Assembly (NCBI GenBank): GCA_949123685.1
Contig: CASBHZ010000065.1
Span: forward strand, 1 to 16,450
Length of the DNA: 16,450 nucleotides
Origin: an uncultured Bacteroidales bacterium
Lineage (GTDB): Bacteria > Bacteroidota > Bacteroidia > Bacteroidales > Muribaculaceae
Direction: 5' to 3'
In this document: piece by piece, positions 8,875 to 15,096 of the stretch
Layout of the letters: the number at the start of each line of letters is the position of its first letter
Numbering within the stretch: position 1 is the stretch's first letter
Translations under genes and position numbers: made by a program
The notes under the pieces: model-generated
The model's database searches: none
The model's input: the letters and a program-made list of their open reading frames with translations, nothing else
Told to the model about the DNA's origin: nothing

Positions 8875-9471
8875 TCAGAATACATACATGATTGAAAGAC
8901 CGAGCTTGGTGATGCCTGCATAGTTGGTGTGTCCTTTGCTTATTTTGGCTCCACATTCCCCGCATGGAAATTGGTCATACCACACATGTGCGTATCCGGC
9001 TCCGATTTCTGCCTCTATGTTCCAATGACGAGAAAGGGGAAACTGATAACCATAGGTCAGTCCGGCTCCGGCAAATTCACCTTGATAGCGGCTGTCTTTT
9101 ACGGCTTTGGTAAGGTTGACACCTTTGAAGAAACCGCCAGGTATGGGAAGCGATACGTTGGCTACGTTCATCTGTCCACCCATGGCATGCACGCCGAAGA
9201 AATGCCCGTTGAAACGTGAGCATTGCCACCATCTGTATTCCGGCATTATAACCCAATGCTTGGCATATCGTTCTCCATGTGAAGAGGAATTAAACTTCCA
9301 TGGGTTAAGCCCGTAAACGAGGTTGATTGTGGATTTTCCTCCTACTCCCACTTCGACGCCTAAGTTGGGAGTGGATGTGGCGTCATATAGGACATTGGTT
9401 TTGACCGCAACTTGACCGGAGACCGTCAATGAAGTCAAAAGTGTAAAAATGATATAGCAAATAGCTTTCAT
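8875..9471 (-). CDS. DUF3575-type small outer-membrane beta-barrel protein
   Basis: The protein is 198 residues from ATG 9471-9469. The frame is open 35 codons further upstream, but only this start gives a signal peptide (MKAICYIIFTLLTSLTVSGQ). The mature part starts VAVKTNVLYDATSTPNLGVEVG and continues INLVYGLNPWKF, a pattern I recognise from DUF3575 proteins. Alternating hydrophobic strands and the terminal phenylalanine (LSIMYVF) fit an outer-membrane barrel of about eight strands. It is the first gene of the fimbrial operon. Together with the next gene it looks like OmpA split in two: a barrel here and an OmpA-like domain in its neighbour. That partnership is inference. Confidence 0.85.
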   Translation of the reverse strand: MKAICYIIFTLLTSLTVSGQVAVKTNVLYDATSTPNLGVEVGVGGKSTINLVYGLNPWKFNSSSHGERYAKHWVIMPEYRWWQCSRFNGHFFGVHAMGGQMNVANVSLPIPGGFFKGVNLTKAVKDSRYQGEFAGAGLTYGYQFPLSRHWNIEAEIGAGYAHVWYDQFPCGECGAKISKGHTNYAGITKLGLSIMYVF

Positions 9472-9677
9472 ATATGTTGTGTGTTGTCTGATTGAAAAAA
9501 GAAGGCAGTCGTAAAAATTGCGTCGATTAGGTGAAATCGTCTTAAAACATTTTCTGTAAATCAGCACACAGTGCAATATTCTAAAAAGTCAAAGAAAATA
9601 AAACACTTTGTAATGTAAATTGTCAGAATGTTTCAAAAACTGTTACAAGTCAGTAGCAAATTTTGTCAAATGCGTTG

Positions 9678-9712
9678 CAAAGATAAATATAAAAAATTGA
9701 ATTACCCCCCCC
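9678..9712 (-). promoter_or_regulatory. Candidate fimbrial-operon promoter with G8 tract at -33
   Basis: On the minus strand 9685-9678 reads TATCTTTG, an exact match to the Bacteroidetes -7 consensus TAnnTTTG. With the usual 19-21 base spacer, the -33 TTTG would fall within 9705-9710, which is inside a run of eight G (9705-9712). The -33 position is therefore replaced by a homopolymer. Transcription would start near 9671. Promoter identity is inferred; the tract and the box are read directly. Confidence 0.5.
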
Positions 9713-9716
9713 GAAT

Positions 9717-9734
9717 TGTTAAATAGTGTTAAAT
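9717..9734. repeat. Direct repeat TGTTAAAT x2, 10-bp period, just upstream of the promoter
   Basis: TGTTAAAT occurs at 9717-9724 and again at 9727-9734, exactly one helical turn apart. On the operon strand it lies immediately upstream of the G tract, the usual place for an activator site. No regulator is identified. Confidence 0.4.
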
Positions 9735-9781
9735 TATTTTAATTAACTAAGGTTTAGTGATTTATTATTTTGTTGTGAAAA

Positions 9782-9803
9782 GTAAGTAATTTTTATTACT
9801 TAC
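9782..9803 (-). terminator. Terminator-like hairpin downstream of lptD
   Basis: A perfect 9-bp stem (GTAAGTAAT pairs with ATTACTTAC) encloses a 4-base loop, about 30 bases past the lptD stop codon. On the minus strand it is followed by CTTTTCAC, a weak T run. The stem is AT-rich, so termination may be incomplete. Confidence 0.5.
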
Positions 9804-9833
9804 ATATAAAATAAATCAGGGCAATTTTACACT

Positions 9834-12692
9834 CTAATACCAACGGATATTGTTATTGCCTTGTGAACGTTTGTCATATTTGAGGTCTTTGAGGAGTGAG
9901 GATTTCACTGCGATATGGAAGTTGTAAGATTTATAAGGACCCATGGGCACGAAAGATGCAGTCATGGTGAAGCAATGCAGGTCGCGCGATATGGAACAGT
10001 TCATGTATGCTATCTTTTTTAGTTCGAAATTATAGGATGCCGAGAATGAAAAATTCCAGTTTTTTGTGGGGCGTATGTTGCCGTTGAACGAGAGGTTCTG
10101 TGTCCACTTCCCTTTGTAGTCCATTTTCACTTTGTCAAATTCACCATATCCGTAGTTGATAGAATAGTTCACCGACAGGCTCCAGGGGCAATCCCATTTG
10201 GCATATCCGTCGGAGTCGCTGCCTTCTTCGGCATCTCCTGTCTTGTTACGCCGTTTCGCTTCAGCGCGATTGGAGAAGCTTTCATCTTCTGTAGGCTCGT
10301 CGTCTTCTCCGTCATTGCCTTCTGTGTTTCTGTTGTCTTCTTTTTTCTTGCGTTTGAATGTGTCGTTGTTGAAAGTATATGAGAAGGATGTTCCCGTTGA
10401 CGAAAGCTTGTATAACCCTTTGCCTTCCTGCCAGCGGTAGCGGTTCACCTGACGCGGATTGCCAGAGGCGTCGAGTTTATAGACATAAGGATCCCATGTT
10501 GCCGAAAGGTTGAGGTTGAAGTTCTTTACCAGACGCAACATGATGGATGTTTGCAACGGACTCAAACGCAGCGAGTCGGCTGCGAAGTTATAGCTTGAAC
10601 TGAGAGAAAGATTTTCGATCAATGATACTTTTCTTGAGCCTGTGGAGTCGTTTTCATCTTTGACCTTCATTTCGAGGTTATTTGCGATATTGAGCGAGAG
10701 TGAACCGCTCTTGCCTCGACCTGGAACTCCGAATATGCCGTGTGAGAAGTATGAATAGTCTACGCGGCGGTTATTTCCCGCCTGATCGGTGTATTCATAG
10801 AAGTCATAATATTTCCACATCGGGTTGCCGAAGTCCGGTGCCCAGTTGAACGACAGGGTGGGAGTGATGACGTGGCGTATCATCTGCACTTTGTCTCCGA
10901 GGAATTTCATCGGTTTGTAGAAACCGTAAACTTTCGTGTCGAACGAGAGGGAGGCGTTGAAGTCGAAAATGTTGTAGAAACCGTGTGTGGTGTCTTGCAC
11001 CTCTCGCGAAGCCTGCGTGTCCCATTGACGGCGTATCTTGGAGGTGTACATGCGGTCGTTCATCGAAATTGAGGGCGAGAGGTTGAGGTAGTTGAAGATC
11101 GAGAATGTTGCACTCACAGGCACGGAGTGACGCATGCCGTTGCGCCAGTCTTTAATAAGGCTTTTCTTGAAGAATACATCCTGCTGTGCAGTCAGTGAGT
11201 TCTGAAACTGACCGGAGTATGACATTTTAATTTTCTCATACCATTTCTCACCTCCCACGGATTTTTTGCGTTTGAATGGGGCAATCTGCGACATTGATAC
11301 CGTCAAATTCGGGAATGAGACAGCAAGGGTAGAGTCTTGCGATCGTTGAGCGATATTGGCGGTAGCCGAGAAACTCCATTTGGAGCCGGGACGGCGATAA
11401 GTCGCATTGATCGTTGATGACTTTGTATTTTCTGTGAAATTCTGGTTGTAATATGAGTTGAGGTCGTTACGCGAATAGCCGGACGTGGCGAAATTTACCG
11501 ACGCAGAGAAGTTGAGTGCGGGATTTGCCTTTGTGTCTTGTTGATGATTCCAGATAACTTGGAAGTTCTGCATCTTGGAATAGTCGGGTGAGCCTTTGTC
11601 TCCGGTGATCGTGGTAAGGAATGAGATATCGAAAGATCCCCGGAACTTATAGCGTTTCACGTATGATGAATGTGCCGAGACTCCCCAGGAACCTTTGGTA
11701 TATATTTCTCCTCGGAGCGCGAGGTCAACATTGTCGTTGATCGCAAAATAATAACCTCCGTCGCGTAGGTAGAATCCTCGGTTGTAGTCGTCTCCGAATG
11801 AAGGGAATATGATTCCGCTCGAATATTTTTCGGAAAATGGGAAATAGCCGAAGGGGAGTGCGATAGGGAGAGGGACGTCAGCGAGCACCATATAACCGGG
11901 TCCCGTGACAACATCCTTTTTCGGGCGCACTTTGGCTCTTGTAAGTTGGAAATAAAAGTGCGGATGCTCATGGTCTTCACAAGTGGTATATCTTCCGTCT
12001 TCAACGAAGAAGCTTCCGTCGGGATTCTTCTTGGCGCGGCTTCCGAGAAGGAAGCCTTCGTCTTGCTCTGTGATCACGTCGGTGATATATCCTCTTTCTG
12101 TCTTGAAGTTATACTTCATGGATTTTGATTCGTATTCATCGCCACCCTGTTGGAAAACCGGATTTCCCTGCAGTTCTCCTATGGAGTCTACAACACCTGC
12201 CGCATAGACGGTGGAGCTGTCCATCTCCATGCGTATTTCCGCTGAATTTAGCTTAAACTCACCGTAATCTACGTTGCCGTCGCCATAAAGGTATGCGTTT
12301 TGCTGTCCCATCAGCACGAGTGAATCTTTTGCCGAGAAATTCAGGGCATTGTCAAGATCCACCTTTTCGCGGATTATGCGTGAGAATCCCTTGCGCTCTC
12401 CGAGTGAGTCACCCGGTATGGAGTCTTTTCCCAAACTTGACGATGTGCTGTCCTGCAAGTTAATGGGCTTTAAGGATGTCGAATCTGAGGGTGTGAGTAT
12501 TGAGTCGCGGAGTATAATCCTGCTGTTTTTCAGGATTCCGTTGCTGTCAGGCATGAGAACTCTTTCCGGCAACATCGTTAGAGTGTCGGAGGTCGATGCT
12601 TTAAGTGCCGCTTTTCGCGGGGTAGTGTTTTTTTGTGCCCAAACGAAACTTAACGCAAGGATAATTGCAATATATAGTGTAAGTTGCCTCAA
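9834..12692 (-). CDS. lptD: LPS-assembly outer-membrane protein LptD
   Basis: A 952-residue outer-membrane protein with a signal peptide (RQLTLYIAIILALSFVWAQ). A low-complexity Ser/Lys-rich stretch runs to about residue 110. An OstA/LptA-like periplasmic domain follows (about 115-250), including YLYGDGNVDYGEFKLNSAEI, MKYNFKTERGYI and the diagnostic YTTCEDHEHPHFYF block. The rest is a large barrel, with PFGYFPFSEKYSSGIIFPSFGDD at its entry as in Bacteroidetes LptD. LptD receives LPS from the Lpt bridge and inserts it into the outer leaflet with LptE. Residues about 778-832 form a highly charged Lys/Glu/Asp-rich insert, probably an exposed loop. The apparent start codon is TTG (12692-12690). 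The frame is open upstream to a stop near 12777 but contains no ATG or GTG there. It has its own promoter and its own hairpin downstream. Confidence 0.93.
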   Translation of the reverse strand: MRQLTLYIAIILALSFVWAQKNTTPRKAALKASTSDTLTMLPERVLMPDSNGILKNSRIILRDSILTPSDSTSLKPINLQDSTSSSLGKDSIPGDSLGERKGFSRIIREKVDLDNALNFSAKDSLVLMGQQNAYLYGDGNVDYGEFKLNSAEIRMEMDSSTVYAAGVVDSIGELQGNPVFQQGGDEYESKSMKYNFKTERGYITDVITEQDEGFLLGSRAKKNPDGSFFVEDGRYTTCEDHEHPHFYFQLTRAKVRPKKDVVTGPGYMVLADVPLPIALPFGYFPFSEKYSSGIIFPSFGDDYNRGFYLRDGGYYFAINDNVDLALRGEIYTKGSWGVSAHSSYVKRYKFRGSFDISFLTTITGDKGSPDYSKMQNFQVIWNHQQDTKANPALNFSASVNFATSGYSRNDLNSYYNQNFTENTKSSTINATYRRPGSKWSFSATANIAQRSQDSTLAVSFPNLTVSMSQIAPFKRKKSVGGEKWYEKIKMSYSGQFQNSLTAQQDVFFKKSLIKDWRNGMRHSVPVSATFSIFNYLNLSPSISMNDRMYTSKIRRQWDTQASREVQDTTHGFYNIFDFNASLSFDTKVYGFYKPMKFLGDKVQMIRHVITPTLSFNWAPDFGNPMWKYYDFYEYTDQAGNNRRVDYSYFSHGIFGVPGRGKSGSLSLNIANNLEMKVKDENDSTGSRKVSLIENLSLSSSYNFAADSLRLSPLQTSIMLRLVKNFNLNLSATWDPYVYKLDASGNPRQVNRYRWQEGKGLYKLSSTGTSFSYTFNNDTFKRKKKEDNRNTEGNDGEDDEPTEDESFSNRAEAKRRNKTGDAEEGSDSDGYAKWDCPWSLSVNYSINYGYGEFDKVKMDYKGKWTQNLSFNGNIRPTKNWNFSFSASYNFELKKIAYMNCSISRDLHCFTMTASFVPMGPYKSYNFHIAVKSSLLKDLKYDKRSQGNNNIRWY

Positions 12693-12934
12693 AGTTGTTA
12701 TTGCCGGTCCTGACGATGCAACAATGTGAAACGAAAGTCGCTTCCGTGCGGTCGGGACATAAATAGCCTTGCAAAGTTAGCCAAACTTGCAGACATTGCC
12801 AAATAAGAAGCCGGAATAAACAATACGTTAAACTTTTTTTAGCTTTTAGACTTTTGACAAATCGCTTTTAATAAATCGAATAAAAGTGGTTGTTACGTGG
12901 TGGTTAGTGGTTGGAGTTATTGGAGTGGCGCAGG
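12693..12934 (-). other. 242-bp spacer between HD gene and lptD
   Basis: It holds the lptD promoter (12772-12803). Past the HD gene stop there is a weak hairpin, CTTTTA 12865-12870 with TAAAAG 12881-12886, that might help end the ilvE-HD transcript. A GTGGTT-rich stretch lies at 12887-12915. No gene is seen. Confidence 0.4.
12772..12803 (-). promoter_or_regulatory. lptD promoter, Bacteroidetes -33/-7 type
   Basis: On the minus strand, TTTG (12803-12800), a 20-base spacer and TAACTTTG (12779-12772) match the Bacteroidetes consensus TTTG-N19/21-TAnnTTTG. Transcription would start near 12766, giving a leader of about 75 bases before the TTG start of lptD. It is the best-formed promoter in the window. 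Confidence 0.7.
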
Positions 12935-13474
12935 TTATCCGAAGAGGGAGTGGAGGGTGAGGAAGCGGGCGAGGGTGTCGGCGCCGTGGCGTTCCATGGA
13001 GCGGAGCACTCGGTCGAAGCTTTTTTCTGTGCGTATGTCTCCGGATTTGGAGTAGAATTTATCAGCGTAACATATTAATTTTTCCTCAAGCGTCTGAGGG
13101 GTCATGTCGCGGTGTGGAAGCGGGAGGTTCTGGCGGATTATGTCGTCAACGGTAAGTCCGGATCCTGTATGCCGTTCACACACGAGTGCATGTCGTGGCA
13201 GGTGTTCCGCCTCAAGTATCTTGCGCCCTTCTATCCCGTGGCAGATGTATGGCAGGTCTCCGGTGCAAAATATATCCGGTGCATCGCATCGGAAGATACC
13301 GATGTCGTGAAGCATCGCCGCAGAAGCGACGAAGTCCTTGTCAACTTCGATGCCTCTGCGGTTAATGCATTCAAGTGCCTTGTCCCTTACTTTAATGCTG
13401 TGAATCACGAGCGTTTCATAAAGCAGGGTGCCGGGCTTGTAATATTTCTTGATAATGTCAAGTGGATCTGTCAT
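12935..13474 (-). CDS. HD-domain (HDIG-type) metal-dependent phosphohydrolase, substrate unknown
   Basis: A 179-residue cytoplasmic protein without signal or membrane segments. HD-superfamily metal ligands are visible in order: His25 in LVIHSIKVRDKAL, AAMLHDIGIF with the His-Asp pair near residues 55-56, GIEGRKIL preceded by His near 79, ERHTGSG near 100, and a late Asp in ICYADKFYSK near 137. The length and motifs fit small HDIG phosphohydrolases that act on nucleotides or phosphate esters. No partner domain indicates a substrate. The gene begins 6 bp after the ilvE stop, with AGGA just ahead of its ATG, so it is almost certainly co-transcribed with ilvE. Why the two are linked is not evident from the sequence. 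Confidence 0.85.
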   Translation of the reverse strand: MTDPLDIIKKYYKPGTLLYETLVIHSIKVRDKALECINRRGIEVDKDFVASAAMLHDIGIFRCDAPDIFCTGDLPYICHGIEGRKILEAEHLPRHALVCERHTGSGLTVDDIIRQNLPLPHRDMTPQTLEEKLICYADKFYSKSGDIRTEKSFDRVLRSMERHGADTLARFLTLHSLFG

Positions 13475-13480
13475 TCCTGA

Positions 13481-14512
13481 TCAATCAAATTCTATGATCT
13501 CGCACCATCCGTGAGTGTCTTCCTCTTCACCGAGCTGGATTCCGCGAAGCTTGTTGTAGAGCAATGTGGATTTAGGTCCGGGAGTGCCGTCGGGGCAGTA
13601 TGTGAACGTGCGGCCGTTGTCGATATCATATATCTCGCCGATAGGGGAGATGACTGCAGCCGTGCCGCAGTTGCCGGTTTCCTCGAATGTTTCGAGTTCA
13701 TCGTATGGAACATGGCGGCGTTCCACTGTCATGCCCATGTCTTCGGCAAGTTGACGTATACTCTTGTTGGTGATTGACGGGAGGATAGACTCGCTGTCGG
13801 GAGTGATGTAGCTGTTTCCTCTGATTGCAAAGAAATTGGCTGCGCCACATTCGTCGAGATATTTTTTCTCTTTAGGATCCAGGTATAGCATCACAGCGTA
13901 ACCGAGGTCGTGTGCTTTCTCTCCTGCTACGAGCGAAGCCGCGTAATTGCCGCCGATCTTGATTGAACCTGTGCCTTTGGGAGCTACGCGGTCATATTCG
14001 CGCGACAGGCATACTTTGCATGGTTTGAATCCGGTCTTGAAGTAAGGTCCTACAGGGGTGACGAGCATCGCCACCATATATTCGTCGGCAGGTTTCACGC
14101 CGACACGGGGTGAAAGTCCGATCTGGAAGGGGCGAATATAAAGTGAGGCTCCGGAGCCGTAAGGGGGGATGAAACGTTCGTTGAGTTTAACTACCTTGCG
14201 AACCATCTCACAGAATAGCTCTTCGGGCATCGGTTCCATCTTGATTCCTTCAGCACTGCGGATGAAACGGCGAGCGTTTTCTTCCATGCGGAATACTCTG
14301 ACTTTGCCGTCTTTACCACGGAAAGCTTTCAGTCCTTCGAAAGATTCCTGACCATAGTGAAGACAAGTTGCGGCAATGTGAACCGGGATGTATTCGGAGT
14401 CGCTGACTTCGATTTCTCCCCATTTGCCGTCTTTGAATGTGCATCTGACGTTGTAGTCGGTGGGAACATATCCGAAAGGAAGTTCCGCCCATTTAATGTC
14501 GGGTGTTTCCAT
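13481..14512 (-). CDS. ilvE: Branched-chain amino acid aminotransferase (class IV PLP, type II)
   Basis: A 343-residue enzyme of the usual length for type II branched-chain aminotransferases. It interconverts leucine, isoleucine and valine with their 2-oxo acids, using glutamate/2-oxoglutarate and pyridoxal phosphate, in the cytoplasm. Key blocks are LHYGQESFEGLKAFRGKDG (51-69), RMEENARRF (75-83), SLYIRPFQIG (123-132), and TGSIKIGGNYAAS (181-193), with Lys185 the expected PLP Schiff-base lysine. DECGAANFFAI follows near residue 215, and an E-E-T-GNCGTAAVISP cofactor-phosphate region lies near 276-290. The start at ATG 14512 gives the normal N-terminus. It is 60 bp downstream of the small secreted protein gene and 6 bp upstream of the HD gene. 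The DNA in between shows no clear promoter, so the promoter may lie further up. Confidence 0.95.
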   Translation of the reverse strand: METPDIKWAELPFGYVPTDYNVRCTFKDGKWGEIEVSDSEYIPVHIAATCLHYGQESFEGLKAFRGKDGKVRVFRMEENARRFIRSAEGIKMEPMPEELFCEMVRKVVKLNERFIPPYGSGASLYIRPFQIGLSPRVGVKPADEYMVAMLVTPVGPYFKTGFKPCKVCLSREYDRVAPKGTGSIKIGGNYAASLVAGEKAHDLGYAVMLYLDPKEKKYLDECGAANFFAIRGNSYITPDSESILPSITNKSIRQLAEDMGMTVERRHVPYDELETFEETGNCGTAAVISPIGEIYDIDNGRTFTYCPDGTPGPKSTLLYNKLRGIQLGEEEDTHGWCEIIEFD

Positions 14513-14559
14513 GTGTATTTTTTGTATAGGTTGGTTTTTAGTTGAACATTTGTTTTTAG

Positions 14560-14579
14560 AGTCTGATTCGGATCAGACT
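14560..14579 (-). other. Perfect 8-bp-stem hairpin across the stop of the small secreted protein gene
   Basis: AGTCTGAT (14560-14567) pairs with ATCAGACT (14572-14579) around the loop TCGG. The stop codon TGA of the small gene (complement of 14573-14575) is inside the stem. On the minus strand it is followed by CTAAAAAC rather than a T run, so it is not a standard intrinsic terminator. It might shield the 3' end or attenuate readthrough into ilvE. Confidence 0.45.
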
Positions 14580-14905
14580 GCAACTTTGCAGGTGAGGTCT
14601 CCGACTTTGACGATATAGACACCATGGGTTGGCAGTTGAAGGCGAGAATTTCCGGGCGGGAGGGTCTCGTTGCTGACAAGTCTGCCGAGGATGGTGAAGA
14701 CCTTGATTTGCACCTGACTGCTGTTGCTTATAAGGATAAGTCCCGGAGCTGCCTTAATTTCAAGGTCGGTATCCTTCATCACGGATTTTGCGGAGGAGAC
14801 ATTTTCACTTTTGACAGGTTCCCATCCCTTGGGGGAGGCATATGTCGTTGTTGTCAGGCATAAGCTTGCCAAGACTACAAGGATATATTTTGTCAAATTT
14901 CTCAT
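14573..14905 (-). CDS. Small secreted protein resembling a stand-alone T9SS C-terminal domain
   Basis: A 110-residue protein with a clear Sec signal peptide (hydrophobic core ILVVLASLCLTTTTYA, cleavage near residue 24). Residues about 48-110 follow the beta-sandwich pattern of type IX secretion sorting domains: VQIKVFTILGRLVSNETL, then LPTHGVYIVKVGDLTCKVAV at the C-terminus. Such domains normally follow a large cargo. Here almost nothing precedes the domain apart from about 24 mature residues. It could be a degenerate cargo remnant, a genuine mini-substrate, or a stand-alone beta protein with no T9SS link. It sits 60 bp upstream of ilvE in the same direction. Function is not assigned. Confidence 0.75.
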   Translation of the reverse strand: MRNLTKYILVVLASLCLTTTTYASPKGWEPVKSENVSSAKSVMKDTDLEIKAAPGLILISNSSQVQIKVFTILGRLVSNETLPPGNSRLQLPTHGVYIVKVGDLTCKVAV

Positions 14906-15096
14906 GTCACCTGTTTTGTTCCGTAAAATTACAAAATCTTTTTAATTTCCGATAACAATTCATTTAATTTTTGAATCCTCCATGTGCTTGTATTGTTGAT
15001 TGAACGGGTTGTGAATTTTTATACCTTGCGGAGCCGGAGATGTTATTGTATATGGTATTGCGGCATTATTTCTTAGGACCTGTTTAAATTTGAACT
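14906..15096. other. 191-bp spacer between YhcG-type gene and small secreted protein gene
   Basis: AT-rich, with no ORF. Near the nuclease gene stop is an almost perfect palindrome, GTTTAAATTTGAAC (15082-15095). I see no exact TAnnTTTG box for the small gene, so its promoter is not assigned. Confidence 0.4.

Larger units (their letters stand above)
9472..9833 (-). promoter_or_regulatory. 362-bp AT-rich regulatory region in front of fimbrial operon
   Basis: No gene is seen here. From the lptD side it holds a terminator-like hairpin (9782-9803), an ATTTAACA direct repeat (9717-9734), a C8 tract (9705-9712; G8 on the coding strand) and a perfect -7 box (9678-9685). A leader of about 195 bases then precedes the start codon. 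In that leader I see only a short inverted repeat, GCAC-ACA-GTGC, near 9563, and no recognised riboswitch. Confidence 0.65.

Noticed and set aside
9472..9576. 35-codon upstream extension of the DUF3575 frame
   Set aside because: The signal peptide begins at the internal ATG at 9471; the extra part is unlike any N-terminus of the family and lies in the AT-rich regulatory region.
9571..9612. Second -7 box closer to the DUF3575 start (TTTCTTTG)
   Set aside because: It deviates from TAnnTTTG at the A and has no TTTG at 19-21 bases upstream.
9719..9745. Invertible promoter flanked by GTTAA/TTAAC inverted repeats
   Set aside because: The arms are only 5 bp in very AT-rich DNA, the enclosed segment is too short, and no recombinase is present in the window.
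12349..12729. 126-codon plus-strand ORF antisense to lptD
   Set aside because: It is opposite the lptD N-terminus and has no recognisable domain; the minus-strand frame is clearly the coding one.
15071..15096. Insertion-sequence end near the nuclease gene stop
   Set aside because: The GTTTAAATTTGAAC near-palindrome looked like an IS terminus, but I found no matching inverted copy on the other side of the gene, no target duplication and no transposase.
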